Shown: piece after piece, positions 1 through 9,312 of the stretch
Layout of the letters: the number at the start of each line of letters is the position of its first letter
Position numbering within the stretch: the first letter of the stretch is position 1
Source: Arcanobacterium buesumense
GTDB lineage: Bacteria > Actinomycetota > Actinomycetes > Actinomycetales > Actinomycetaceae
Length of the DNA: 64,000 bases
Direction: 5' to 3'
Assembly: GCF_012563545.1 (NCBI RefSeq)
Contig: NZ_CP050804.1
Span: forward strand, 1,426,001-1,490,000
The notes under the pieces: model-generated
Seen by the model: only the letters and a program-made list of their open reading frames with translations
Database searches by the model: none
Told to the model about the DNA's origin: nothing
Translations under genes and position numbers: made by a program

Positions 1-699
1 GAGCACGTTGAGCACAACACCAACGATAATCTGATCTACACCGTACTTGACTGAGAACAATGCCAGCAAGGAGCCTACTAGTGCACCGGCAAGCGGGGCC
101 GCAAGCAAGCCCATGTATGGTGTCTTAAAGAAGGAGGCTGCCATAACACCGACGAAAGCACCAACGAGTAGCTGACCTTCGATAGCGATGTTAACGACGC
201 CAACGTGCTCACACACTACACCGGACAATGCGCCGAAAATCAACGGAGTTGAGATAGCAACAGTGATACCGAGAGTTGATGTTAGTGTAATTGCACCTGC
301 TGAGCCGCCACCGGCGAAAATCAAGAAACTAAAAATGGTCAAGACAGCCACAATAATGGTGGAAACTTTGTCTAAGATGCTTCCCATCTTGGCGTATTTT
401 CCACGACCGAGCGCAGAAATCACTGACCACACAGTTGCCAGCGCAATGAGTACAAAGAATACCCACAAAGTTGTCACTGCTGGAATGGTGATATCAGGAA
501 TGTCTACTGATGATGCACGGTCATTCAGGCGCAGACGGGCATCACCAGTTGCTCCCATGGCAAAGAAAAGGGCAAGCAGGGTTGCTAGTCCATAGGTAAC
601 TGGGAATTTCCAAGAGATTTTACCAATGACTTCGCCTTGGGGCATGTTCGGAAGATCTGTGTTAGCTTGAGTCACTTTGTGTAAACCACGACTTTCCAT
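1..699 (-). CDS. Nucleoside/BMP-type ABC transporter permease (partial, C-terminus outside window)
   Basis: This is an integral-membrane permease of the branched-chain/ribose type (BPD_transp_2), the second permease of a BMP-lipoprotein-dependent uptake system. The visible 233 codons begin MESRGLHKVTQ, followed by a hydrophilic leader and several hydrophobic segments. A glycine-rich stretch reading EHVGVVNIAIEGQLLVGA is typical of these permeases. The reading frame runs off the left window edge with no stop, so the C-terminal part is missing. Its ATG overlaps the TAA of the upstream permease gene (TAATG at 697-701), which indicates translational coupling in one operon with the ATPase and the other permease. 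Purine nucleosides are the usual substrate of related systems; that assignment is by family only. Confidence 0.88.
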   Translation of the reverse strand, partial: MESRGLHKVTQANTDLPNMPQGEVIGKISWKFPVTYGLATLLALFFAMGATGDARLRLNDRASSVDIPDITIPAVTTLWVFFVLIALATVWSVISALGRGKYAKMGSILDKVSTIIVAVLTIFSFLIFAGGGSAGAITLTSTLGITVAISTPLIFGALSGVVCEHVGVVNIAIEGQLLVGAFVGVMAASFFKTPYMGLLAAPLAGALVGSLLALFSVKYGVDQIIVGVVLNVL

Positions 700-1970
700 T
701 ATGCCTTCTCCCCCTTTCCGGTAGATGCATGCTCATCTGAGGCGGTATTCTCCGATTCCGCCTGCTCAGATGCGTGAGCTGTTTTTGGTTGTGACACATT
801 CTCACCTAATGTTGCAGCGTATTCGCGCAAGCTCTTGCCATCAGGCTTAGGCAGGCGGAACATCCAACGAACCAGTGCTGGAGCCGCAATGAACAGAACA
901 ATTACTGATTCGAGAATGAGAACCATATCAACTGGCACACCTTGAGCCTGCATTGAATATCCACCGGCTTTAAACGCGCCGAACAATAGACCAGAGAAGA
1001 AAATTCCCATTGGCTTATTGCGGCCAAGCAAAGCAACTGTAATTGCGTCGAATCCAACTGTTCCGGCAATACCAGATGTCACGCCTTGATGGGCTTGATA
1101 CATCGTACCGAGAGCTTCATTTGCACCAGCTAAACCGGCAAAGATGCCTGATGTCATCATTGTCAATGTCGTGACTTTAGCGATTGACATTCCTGCTGTA
1201 CGAGCAGCGTTCGGATTTGCGCCGACTGCACGAACTTCAAAACCGAAGGTAGAACGTTCCAAAATCCACCAGTAAACAAAGACCGCTATAAGAGCGAGGA
1301 CAAGTCCAAAATGAATCTTAAACGGTGTAGGAAGCAGTGCTGGGAGTGCCGCAGTGTCACTAGCTACTGGTGTGACTGGGTTGTTCTGTCCGGGCTGATG
1401 CCACGAATCGAGCGATAGAACATAGGAAAGTGCAAGCGTAGCAATCGAATTCAGCATGATCGTGACGATAACTTCGTTCGCCCCGGTCTTTGCTTTCAAA
1501 TATCCAGCGATACCAGCATAGATACCACCAGCTACAGCTGCTGCCACCAGCGCCACAATAAGGTGGATGCCATACGGAAGATCAAGGCTAAAAGACACCC
1601 AGATCGCAGCTAGAGCACCAAAAATAATTTGGCCAGCGCCACCAATGTTAAACAAACCTGCCCGGAAGCCGAAGCCTAAGCCAAGACCAGCCAAAATAAG
1701 TGGAGTAGCGAAAAAGAGCGAGTCCATCATTGGGCGGATCGCATATGCAAACCCACGGTTAAGTGCGGCCGCATTAAAAATTGATCCTTTAAACATGGCC
1801 ACGTAGGCATCTAAGACGGATGCTCCGGTGATCACGATGAGGATCGCTCCCAAGGCGAAAGCAAGCAGGATTGCAATAATACCTACTAGCCAGCCAGAAC
1901 GAGGAGCAGAATGGACAATAGCCTTAGCCCAAGTCCCAGCACTAATCGGAGTTGATTTCTTATTGCTCAT
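699..1970 (-). CDS. Nucleoside/BMP-type ABC transporter permease
   Basis: The 423-residue polytopic membrane protein belongs to the BPD_transp_2 family and would form half of the transmembrane channel with the permease encoded just downstream. About eight to ten hydrophobic segments lie between residues 25 and 370. The motif GLGFGFRAGLFNIGGAGQ near residue 100 is the conserved cytoplasmic loop region of these permeases. The last 50 residues are hydrophilic and rich in Glu, Ser and Ala. The ATG overlaps the TGA of the ATPase gene by four bases (ATGA), and the stop overlaps the next permease start, so the three genes are tightly coupled. Substrate is inferred from the BMP lipoprotein gene upstream. 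Confidence 0.9.
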   Translation of the reverse strand: MSNKKSTPISAGTWAKAIVHSAPRSGWLVGIIAILLAFALGAILIVITGASVLDAYVAMFKGSIFNAAALNRGFAYAIRPMMDSLFFATPLILAGLGLGFGFRAGLFNIGGAGQIIFGALAAIWVSFSLDLPYGIHLIVALVAAAVAGGIYAGIAGYLKAKTGANEVIVTIMLNSIATLALSYVLSLDSWHQPGQNNPVTPVASDTAALPALLPTPFKIHFGLVLALIAVFVYWWILERSTFGFEVRAVGANPNAARTAGMSIAKVTTLTMMTSGIFAGLAGANEALGTMYQAHQGVTSGIAGTVGFDAITVALLGRNKPMGIFFSGLLFGAFKAGGYSMQAQGVPVDMVLILESVIVLFIAAPALVRWMFRLPKPDGKSLREYAATLGENVSQPKTAHASEQAESENTASDEHASTGKGEKA

Positions 1971-3520
1971 GAGAGTGCACCTTCCTTTGCAGAAGACTGA
2001 GCTGCTGAGGCTAGGGCCTCTTCTTGTGGCACGCCAGCCATCATTAAGCCAAGTACATCGCGTGGAGTATCTGCTGGAACAATACCAATGATGCGCCCGC
2101 GATACATCACTGCGATACGGTCTGCCAATGCCACAACTTCATCAAGTTCAGAAGACACCAGAAGGACTGGCGTACTGGCATCACGTGCTTCAATAATGCG
2201 TCGGTGAATAAATTCAATGGATCCTACGTCAACACCACGGGTTGGCTGGCTGGCAACAAGGAGTCGGAGGTCACGGGAAAGCTCACGTGCTACCACAACT
2301 TTTTGTGCATTTCCGCCAGATAGCGTGGAGATCGGATCAGTGATTCGGGTGATTCGGATATCGAATTCTTCTACTTTTTCATGCGCGTTATCTGCAACAA
2401 CTTGTGGGTGCATTGCTGGACCACTTGCATAAGGAGTATTTAAATACTGATCCAGAATCAAGTTTTCCGCGATAGAGAACGAAGCGACCATGCCGTCTTT
2501 GGAACGGTCTTCTGGAATAAAGCCGATACCAGCATCAATATTGCTACGAACGCTACTTCCTTGGATTTCGACACCGTCAAGGGTAATAGTTCCTTGATCC
2601 GGCTCTAATAGACCGAGGACGGCTTCAGCGAGTTCAGTTTGCCCGTTGCCTTGGACACCTGCAATAGCAAGAACCTCTCCGCGTCGTAATTCAAAGGAAA
2701 TATGATCAAGGACGCGCGAACCGTTATCGTTAAGCATCGTGACATCATTGAAAGCAAGTCCGACTTCACCAAGTTGTGGCGCATCCTTTTCCAGTTGAAG
2801 CATAACTGGACGACCCACCATTTTTGTTGCCAGTTCAGTTTCTGACGACGTCGGGCTCGCAGTGCCGACGACAGCGCCACGGCGAATAACCGTAATATCG
2901 TCTGCTACTGCACGCACTTCGCGTAGTTTGTGGGTAATGAAGACAATTGATGTACCAGAAGCTGCAAGTTGCTTCATGATTTCCATCAGTTCGTCTGTTT
3001 CTTGCGGCGTCAACACAGCAGTTGGTTCGTCAAGAATCAAAATCTTTGCATCACGCGAAAGCGCTTTGACAATTTCTACACGTTGTTGTGCGCCAACTGG
3101 AAGATCTTCAATATATGCGTCTGGATCGAGATCAAAACCAAATTGCTTTGATACATCGATAACTGTTTGACGCGCTTCCTTAATATCAATCAGACCAGCT
3201 GTGCCGGTAGGTTCGTATCCTAGTGCCACAGATTCAGCAACGGTAAATACTGGAATCAGCATAAAATGCTGGTGAACCATTCCAATACCAGCCGCGACTG
3301 CATCGCCTGGCCCATCGAACTTTACCTTTTTCCCGTCAAGTAATATTTCGCCTTCATCTGGATCGTATAGGCCGTACAACACATTCATGAGTGTTGATTT
3401 ACCAGCGCCATTTTCACCGAGAAGCGCATGAATATGACCTTCTTCAACGACGAGGTCAATATGATCATTCGCTACAAGAGGGCCAAACCTCTTTGTAATG
3501 CCCCTTAGCTCCAGCTTCAC
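1967..3520 (-). CDS. Nucleoside/sugar ABC transporter ATP-binding protein with two ABC domains
   Basis: This 517-residue cytoplasmic ATPase energises the BMP-type importer. Domain 1 has Walker A GENGAGKST near residues 35-43, a signature-like PVGAQQR at 141-147 and Walker B ILILDEP at 160-166. Domain 2 has a degenerate Walker A, GVQGNGQT at 288-295, that lacks the catalytic lysine. It keeps a good signature, LSGGNAQK, at 400-407. This asymmetry is normal for the RbsA/YufO (NupO) type. The gene lies first in the ATPase-permease-permease operon. A hairpin separates it from the lipoprotein gene upstream, which suggests the binding protein is made in excess over the membrane components. Confidence 0.93.
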   Translation of the reverse strand: MKLELRGITKRFGPLVANDHIDLVVEEGHIHALLGENGAGKSTLMNVLYGLYDPDEGEILLDGKKVKFDGPGDAVAAGIGMVHQHFMLIPVFTVAESVALGYEPTGTAGLIDIKEARQTVIDVSKQFGFDLDPDAYIEDLPVGAQQRVEIVKALSRDAKILILDEPTAVLTPQETDELMEIMKQLAASGTSIVFITHKLREVRAVADDITVIRRGAVVGTASPTSSETELATKMVGRPVMLQLEKDAPQLGEVGLAFNDVTMLNDNGSRVLDHISFELRRGEVLAIAGVQGNGQTELAEAVLGLLEPDQGTITLDGVEIQGSSVRSNIDAGIGFIPEDRSKDGMVASFSIAENLILDQYLNTPYASGPAMHPQVVADNAHEKVEEFDIRITRITDPISTLSGGNAQKVVVARELSRDLRLLVASQPTRGVDVGSIEFIHRRIIEARDASTPVLLVSSELDEVVALADRIAVMYRGRIIGIVPADTPRDVLGLMMAGVPQEEALASAAQSSAKEGALS

Positions 3521-3642
3521 GCTGAACCCCTTTCGTTTCTCAGTTTCGAGTCAATCTGAGTTTTGTGTATCAATAATCATACCTTGCTTACAGGCATTTT
3601 TCTGACGCTGGCACTCTATTTCCCCACGTCAGATGCTAAGAA

Positions 3643-3682
3643 ACGTGGGGATCTTAATCTGAACAGAATAAGATCCCCACGT
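3643..3682 (-). terminator. Hairpin terminator/attenuator between the BMP lipoprotein gene and the ABC ATPase gene
   Basis: A perfect 14-bp stem (3643-3656 with 3669-3682) encloses a 12-base loop. On the minus strand it is followed by a T-rich stretch (ACGTTTCTTAG). A further CCCCACGT copy at 3622-3629 could pair with the left arm instead, giving an alternative fold. The position suggests partial termination after the lipoprotein gene. Confidence 0.7.
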
Positions 3683-3719
3683 CCCTACATTAATTCGTCA
3701 TATCAGCTAAACCGCGAAA

Positions 3720-4808
3720 TTAGTTAGCTGCTGGCGATTCAATCTTAAGTTCACCAGAGGCGATCTTAGCTTCAAGTTCCTTGACTTCAGACTTGAGATC
3801 ATCAGAGAGAACTGAATCGAAGTCGTGGTAAGGAGCTAGAGAAACGCCCTTGTTCTTCAAGGTTCCAACGTATGGAGCAGTCTCGTACTTACCGTCCTTA
3901 GCGCCTTCGATGGCTGCCTTAACGGATTCGCCGATACCCTTCATAACAGAGGTAACAACGATGTCCTTGTAGTCAGGTGCCGAGACATACCAGTCGGAAT
4001 CAACGCCGACGATGAAGATGTTTCCGGCTTCCTTCGCAGCAGCAGCTGCACCAAGGCCAACTGGGCCAGCAACTGGCATGATGATGTCCGCACCCTGCTC
4101 AATGAACTGCTGTGCCTGGGACTTACCGAGTGACTGATCGTCGAAGGAGTTGGTGAAGGCGCCGTTCTGCGTCTCCTTATCCCAACCGAGAACCTTGACG
4201 TCCGTACCCTTTGCCTCGTTGTATGCCTTAACACCATCGACAAAACCGTCCATGAAGATGGTTACTGATGGAATCTGTACACCACCAAAGGTAGCAACGG
4301 TACCGGTCTTAGTAGCGCCGGCAGCTACGTAACCACCAAGGAATGCTGCTTCTTGGGTGTTGAAGAGTAGTGCGCGACCGTTAGAAATTTCAACGGCATT
4401 GCCGTCAGCATCGGCAAAACCAGAATCGATGAGGCCGAAGTGGAGATCTGGGTTCTCCTCAGCTGCCTTCATAATTGCTGGCGCGAGCATGAAGCCAACG
4501 CCGATAACGAGGGAACAACCGTCATCAATCATCGTCTGAGTGTTTGGACCGAAGTCCGAATCACCCTTTGATTCAGCGGTGTTAATAGCAACGCCAAATT
4601 CCTTTTCGGAATCCTTCAGGCCGTTGTAGGCTGATTCGTTGAAGGACTTATCATCCCAACCGCCAGCATCGGATACGAGGCAAGCTTTAAAGTCAGACGC
4701 GTCTGCCGAGCCGCCTTTACCGGAATCTTTTCCGTCCGTACCAGAACATGCTGAGAGGGCCAATGCAGATGCTGCAGCAACTGCAACTAAAGACTTGAAT
4801 TTCTTCAC
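3720..4808 (-). CDS. BMP family ABC transporter substrate-binding lipoprotein
   Basis: The 362-residue exported lipoprotein captures the substrate, probably nucleosides, and delivers it to the permeases encoded downstream. The N-terminus has a Lys-rich start, a hydrophobic core and a lipobox LSAC with Cys21. The BMP/PnrA fold is recognisable from CLVSDAGGWDDKSFNESAYN near residue 43 and a segment containing IGVGFMLAPAI. Translation starts at GTG (4806-4808), preceded by a good AGGAG-type site. The gene has its own upstream region of about 300 bases and ends just before the inverted-repeat terminator, so it can be transcribed separately from, or read through into, the ABC genes. Family assignment is firm and substrate is inferred. 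Confidence 0.93.
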   Translation of the reverse strand: MKKFKSLVAVAAASALALSACSGTDGKDSGKGGSADASDFKACLVSDAGGWDDKSFNESAYNGLKDSEKEFGVAINTAESKGDSDFGPNTQTMIDDGCSLVIGVGFMLAPAIMKAAEENPDLHFGLIDSGFADADGNAVEISNGRALLFNTQEAAFLGGYVAAGATKTGTVATFGGVQIPSVTIFMDGFVDGVKAYNEAKGTDVKVLGWDKETQNGAFTNSFDDQSLGKSQAQQFIEQGADIIMPVAGPVGLGAAAAAKEAGNIFIVGVDSDWYVSAPDYKDIVVTSVMKGIGESVKAAIEGAKDGKYETAPYVGTLKNKGVSLAPYHDFDSVLSDDLKSEVKELEAKIASGELKIESPAAN

Positions 4809-4821
4809 TAGTTTCTCCTGA

Positions 4822-5122
4822 TCTAGTTTTCCAGTTTGGTGTATTCAATCACCAAAACCGTTCATCTACTAAGAATAGGCTGGAATTGCCAGACATGCCA
4901 CCCTATAAGATGTTCTAGCTCACTTTCTGGATGTTTCGTAACCGAATCGTTACATTCAATGCTGGTGTCTCACAAATATGCCTCTTGACATCCGCAACGT
5001 GGTTACCTAAGCAGTCTGTCATCTCATATACTGACCGAAACGTATTGCCGAGTGAACCTCATTATTAACTGACGCCCGCTCTCACAGACTAAAGCAACTT
5101 ATGAAAAGCTCCCATTCAAAAG
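4822..5122. other. Intergenic stretch upstream of the BMP lipoprotein gene
   Basis: This roughly 300-base stretch carries no convincing gene. It must hold the minus-strand promoter of the lipoprotein gene. A TATTCT hexamer lies on the minus strand near 4870, with a poor -35 (TGGCAT) 17 bases upstream. No clear terminator was found for manC, which ends at 5123. Confidence 0.35.
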
Positions 5123-6238
5123 CTATTGCAACGATGTCAGATTGTGTTCCGGTAGTTGTTCCACAACATTTTTCACGTGTTGTGCATCTTCACTCGCAGT
5201 CACCAGTAGCACATCACCGGTATCGACGACGATGACATCATTAACGCCAACTACTGCGATAGGACGATCATACGTAAAAACTGTCACATCATGAGAATCA
5301 ACCGCTATCACCGGGGGCGCCTGTCCCCCATCGCTTGACCGGACAACAAGTCCATGACGCTCATTATCATCAAGCGACTCCCTGATCATATCGTCAACAG
5401 CAGCAAAGTCTCCCACATCTGTCCACCCCATCTGAACGGGCACTACCGCAACACCACCACGGGACGCCAACGGTTCGGCAATCGCATGGTCAATAGCGAT
5501 CTTTGTTAATTCGGGCCACTCATGTTCAAGAACGCTACTGCGTTCAGTGGTATCCCATGCGCGAGCAATCCGCGAAATACCCTCAGCCAAACTTGGCTGG
5601 AAGGATTCCAACGCGGTCAAAAGTACATCAGCCTGAGCAATAAACATACCTGCATTCCACAGATATTGACCGCTGTCTACATATCGCCTGGCAGTATCAG
5701 CATCAGGTTTTTCTAAAAATTCTGCTGCTTGGAAGACGCCAGCTACTCCATCAACCTCATCTGCAGCACGAATATACCCAAAACCTGTTGCTGGGGAGTC
5801 TGGGCTAATCCCAATAGTTACCACATAGCCACGTTCAGCTGCCGTCATCGCCTGGTTGACTGCCCTGACGAACGCCTGCGGTTGACTGATAATATGGTCG
5901 GCAGCAAATGAGCCAACAATAACGTTGCCATGACGTTGGCGGATAATCGCCGTCGCTAATCCAATAGCTGCCATCGAATCACGTGCAGATGGTTCTGCAA
6001 TAAACTGTTCTGCATCTAGTTCAGGAAGCTGACGGACCACATGAGGAATGTGAATGCCTCCAGTAACGACCATAATATTCGAACCAGCAACCGGCGAAAG
6101 GCGTTCAACAGTTTGGCGTAGCAAGCTCTGACCGCTACCTGTTAGATCCTTTAAAAACTTCGGCGATCCAGACCGCGAGATCGGCCATAATCTAGTCCCG
6201 GCACCACCTGCTGGAATGATCGCATGTAACGAGCTCAT
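5123..6238 (-). CDS. manC: Mannose-1-phosphate guanylyltransferase
   Basis: The enzyme makes GDP-mannose from mannose 1-phosphate and GTP for glycan and mannosylated-lipid synthesis in the cytoplasm. The 371-residue protein has the nucleotidyltransferase signature GGAGTRLWPISR at residues 11-22, and FLEKPD and LWNAGMF motifs further on. It is the short form: there is room for the transferase and a beta-helix tail but no fused phosphomannose isomerase domain. ATG at 6238 has a GAGGGG-type ribosome site. It lies 20 bases after the YihY gene and is the last gene of the glyA-folD-xth-yihY-manC run. Confidence 0.92.
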   Translation of the reverse strand: MSSLHAIIPAGGAGTRLWPISRSGSPKFLKDLTGSGQSLLRQTVERLSPVAGSNIMVVTGGIHIPHVVRQLPELDAEQFIAEPSARDSMAAIGLATAIIRQRHGNVIVGSFAADHIISQPQAFVRAVNQAMTAAERGYVVTIGISPDSPATGFGYIRAADEVDGVAGVFQAAEFLEKPDADTARRYVDSGQYLWNAGMFIAQADVLLTALESFQPSLAEGISRIARAWDTTERSSVLEHEWPELTKIAIDHAIAEPLASRGGVAVVPVQMGWTDVGDFAAVDDMIRESLDDNERHGLVVRSSDGGQAPPVIAVDSHDVTVFTYDRPIAVVGVNDVIVVDTGDVLLVTASEDAQHVKNVVEQLPEHNLTSLQ

Positions 6239-6258
6239 CTTCGCCCCTCACCCACTAC

Positions 6259-7533
6259 CTAGTTTTCTTCACTGTCCCGAGCTAAACGCTCTCCCACGTC
6301 ATGTGGGTCTGCTTGTGCATATTCACTCGACGTCGTTGGAACTGACTTTTTCTTATAAGCGTCCCAGGCAGCTTGCACATAAGCATCCCGCACGTCACTA
6401 AGCTGAGCTTGGGCATCTACCAGCTTCTCCTCCGCACGAGCAATCTTGCGTTTCATCCACGCGGCCCTCATGCCAGTCCACGGTGGCGCAATCTTCTCCT
6501 CTATAGTGTCGGTCGGATGCGGAGCAACCACACCAGTCATCGGATCAAAATTCCACTCCAAGGTACGCTTAACAGATTTAGTCACATAATTTGGGTACTC
6601 TTCTGAATGTTCAAGTTGGGAGCGAGTCGGTACTCCAGGTTTGGGCGGATTCGCAACAAAGGCAGCAGCTACCAGTGTCACTTGGGCAAGCAAATTAACC
6701 CAGATAAGCAACGTAATAATTGCTGCGAATGGAGCCAGAAGCGCATTACTCGACACTGAGGAAACCACCGTCGTACCCAAAACACGCAAGGTTGATGATC
6801 CGATTCCAGCCAGGAATGAACCTATCACCAAGTCTTTTAACGGCGGATGAGCCCCAGACATGACACTAAACAAGAACATGAAAATCAGCGTGTCAACAAC
6901 TAATGCAATGGCAATGGGTAACGATTGAATGAAAAATGATCCTACAGTGCCAGAAACATCTAGCCACAACAAGATATGCTCGGAAAGTTGCGTCGAGACA
7001 GTCACTAGCGCCACTGTGGTCAAGGCTCCGATACCAATCATTAAAAAGCCGGAAATATCAAGTAGTTTCGCTTTGATAAAAGGACGTTGTAGATAGGTAA
7101 TACCAAACATCCCTAAAATAGCAATGCGCAACGCAGTCATTAACGACGCAGCAGACCACAGCAAGACAAAAAACGAAATAATCGATGCGGGATTAATCGG
7201 GTTTTCGATAATGAGATCCTGTGGATCAAGCAGGCCCGATTCGTTTCCCTCGACCTTCAAAATACCTGGCAATGATGCATTGACAGTCTCAAACAGTGTT
7301 TGTTGCAGGTCCTTATTTCCACCGAGAAGATAGAAAAACGTCGTAAAACCAATAGTGAGCGCACCTGCGATAGCGAACAGAGCAGAATAAGCGATACCGC
7401 CCGATAAAAGATATCCACGCGCCCACATGTACCGTCCAAAAGCCCGGACAAAGCGCAGTTCCATAACCCAAGCAATTACTGCGTTTAGCCGATCCATAAG
7501 AGTAGGATGCGCAGTCACACTAGTGTCACTCAT
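6259..7533 (-). CDS. YihY/BrkB family inner-membrane protein
   Basis: This 424-residue integral-membrane protein belongs to the YihY/virulence factor BrkB family, historically mislabelled ribonuclease BN. Six or so membrane segments lie between residues 35 and 290. The internal motif GSFLAGIGSSTLRVLGT fits the family. The last 130 residues are hydrophilic and highly charged, with a predicted helical stretch around KRKIARAEEKLVDAQAQ, an actinobacterial extension. Its ATG overlaps the stop of the exonuclease III gene by four bases. Biochemical function of the family remains unsettled. Confidence 0.85.
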   Translation of the reverse strand: MSDTSVTAHPTLMDRLNAVIAWVMELRFVRAFGRYMWARGYLLSGGIAYSALFAIAGALTIGFTTFFYLLGGNKDLQQTLFETVNASLPGILKVEGNESGLLDPQDLIIENPINPASIISFFVLLWSAASLMTALRIAILGMFGITYLQRPFIKAKLLDISGFLMIGIGALTTVALVTVSTQLSEHILLWLDVSGTVGSFFIQSLPIAIALVVDTLIFMFLFSVMSGAHPPLKDLVIGSFLAGIGSSTLRVLGTTVVSSVSSNALLAPFAAIITLLIWVNLLAQVTLVAAAFVANPPKPGVPTRSQLEHSEEYPNYVTKSVKRTLEWNFDPMTGVVAPHPTDTIEEKIAPPWTGMRAAWMKRKIARAEEKLVDAQAQLSDVRDAYVQAAWDAYKKKSVPTTSSEYAQADPHDVGERLARDSEEN

Positions 7534-8402
7534 GCTTTCTCCATATCATAAGTAATGAGTAGTGGCGCATGGTCTGACCAACGCTGATCATATGACTTAG
7601 CCCGGTCAATTCGCACCGATTGGGCACGCTCAGCCAATTGTGGCGAAGCCAAATGGTAATCAATACGCCAGCCAACATTGTTATCAAACGCTTTACCCCG
7701 CTGGGACCACCACGTGTATTCGGCCTGGTCATCCCCGATCAGTGAACGTTGCACATCAACATACCCTAAGTCGCGCGTCCAGCGGTCAACATAAGCGATT
7801 TCTGGATCTAAAACGCCCGAGGTCCGATTGTGATTCGAACGCCAGTTCGTGATGTCTCGTTCGGTGTGCACAATATTAAAATCGCCAGCAACCAGAACAT
7901 AGGGCACCTCTGCAGGGCGATTGCGTTGCAATTGTTCGAGCCGCATAGTTACCCGATCAAGGTGGGAATACTTAGCTGTCATTTTCGCTTCGTCAGTGGC
8001 ATTGCCCGAATGTAAATACGCACTAACAAATGTTGTGCCATATTCCGGGATATCCACTTCAACCCAACGCCCGGTATCAACAGGCGGTTCGCTCGGGCGT
8101 TCCCAAACAGTTCTCGCATCGGCATCTGGATCTGAATCCGGTAAATCCGCACCTAAACCGATACTGACTCGACCGATATCCAACCCGTTCTTCACCGCAA
8201 TAGCTACCCCGGCACGGCCCTTGATTTCACAGGCCTGCTGAACGATCTGATAATGATCACCCACGAGCTCCGGAACGAGCTCCTCTGGCGCACGCACTTC
8301 TTGCAACAGGAAAACATCTGGACTAGCCGATGCTATCCACTCTTGCATCCCCTTACGAACAGCCGCCCGAATACCGTTAACATTGCACGTTGCGATCAGC
8401 AT
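7530..8402 (-). CDS. xth: Exodeoxyribonuclease III (AP endonuclease)
   Basis: The 290-residue nuclease of the Xth/ExoA family acts on abasic sites and 3' blocked ends in base-excision repair. Metal and active-site motifs are present in order: N7 in CNVNGIRAA, E35 in LLQEVR, GDFNIVHTERD near residue 170, and the C-terminal SDHAPLL with the catalytic histidine. Length matches the family. ATG at 8402 follows GGAGAAAG. The gene sits 30 bases after folD and overlaps the YihY gene, so it is cotranscribed with one-carbon metabolism genes. Confidence 0.95.
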   Translation of the reverse strand: MLIATCNVNGIRAAVRKGMQEWIASASPDVFLLQEVRAPEELVPELVGDHYQIVQQACEIKGRAGVAIAVKNGLDIGRVSIGLGADLPDSDPDADARTVWERPSEPPVDTGRWVEVDIPEYGTTFVSAYLHSGNATDEAKMTAKYSHLDRVTMRLEQLQRNRPAEVPYVLVAGDFNIVHTERDITNWRSNHNRTSGVLDPEIAYVDRWTRDLGYVDVQRSLIGDDQAEYTWWSQRGKAFDNNVGWRIDYHLASPQLAERAQSVRIDRAKSYDQRWSDHAPLLITYDMEKA

Positions 8403-8432
8403 ATTTCTTTCTCCAGCTTCACTTTGTCATAT

Positions 8433-9299
8433 TCACTTGGGCAAATATGAGACATGCGCATCGACGACGTTCGTCAAAAGCATCGCCCGAGTCATCGGGC
8501 CAACCCCACCAGGATTTGGCGAATACCAACCAGCCAGGTCAAAAACTGCAGGATCTACATCCCCAGCCATCACAGATTCTCCAGTTTCCGGATCGATGAC
8601 TCGAGAGACTCCGACATCGAACACGGCCGCACCTGGACGCACCATATCGGGAGTGATCATATGAGCAACGCCTGCAGCGGCAATAATAATATCGGCGCGC
8701 CGAGTATGCTCCGCCAAATTTTTAGTCGCCGAATGGCATGCGTCCACCGTGGAGTTAATGCTACGCGAAGTAAGCAAAATGGCTAACGGTTTCCCTACGG
8801 TTGTACCGCGCCCAACAAGACAGACATTCGCGCCTTCCCATTGCACACCATAACGACGGCCCAGCTCCACAATCCCCATCGGAGTACAGGCAACTGGCGC
8901 CGGGATTTCGTTGGCAAGCCGACCAATATTGACTGGATGCAAACCATCAACGTCCTTAACCGGATCAATTGCTTCCAACACAGCGCGAGTATCAATATGT
9001 CGTGGCAACGGAAGCTGAACAATAAACCCGCTACATTTCGGGTCATCATTCAACTTCCGCACCTGTGCCAGCACATCTTCAGTTGTTGACTCCTCCGGCA
9101 AATCTATCCGGATAGATTCAATACCGATCTCCGCACAATCACGATGTTTCATATTCACATACATCTGCGAACCAGGATCTTGACCAACCAAAATAGTTGC
9201 CAAACCTGGAGCAGAATCAAGGTGCGCAATCTTTTCCTGCATCTCCACCTTGATCTGTGCAAGAGTGGCCCGTCCATCCATTTTTACCGGAATTGTCAT
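8433..9299 (-). CDS. folD: Bifunctional methylene-THF dehydrogenase / methenyl-THF cyclohydrolase
   Basis: FolD interconverts methylene-, methenyl- and 10-formyl-tetrahydrofolate with NADP. The 288-residue protein has the catalytic YxxxK motif as YVNMK (Tyr47, Lys51), GFIVQLPLP around residue 98, and the nucleotide-binding GRGTTVGKPLA. It starts 13 bases after glyA, which supplies its methylene-THF substrate. This order is a common actinobacterial one-carbon cluster. Confidence 0.96.
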   Translation of the reverse strand: MTIPVKMDGRATLAQIKVEMQEKIAHLDSAPGLATILVGQDPGSQMYVNMKHRDCAEIGIESIRIDLPEESTTEDVLAQVRKLNDDPKCSGFIVQLPLPRHIDTRAVLEAIDPVKDVDGLHPVNIGRLANEIPAPVACTPMGIVELGRRYGVQWEGANVCLVGRGTTVGKPLAILLTSRSINSTVDACHSATKNLAEHTRRADIIIAAAGVAHMITPDMVRPGAAVFDVGVSRVIDPETGESVMAGDVDPAVFDLAGWYSPNPGGVGPMTRAMLLTNVVDAHVSYLPK

Positions 9300-9312
9300 G
9301 TGCGTAAACCTC

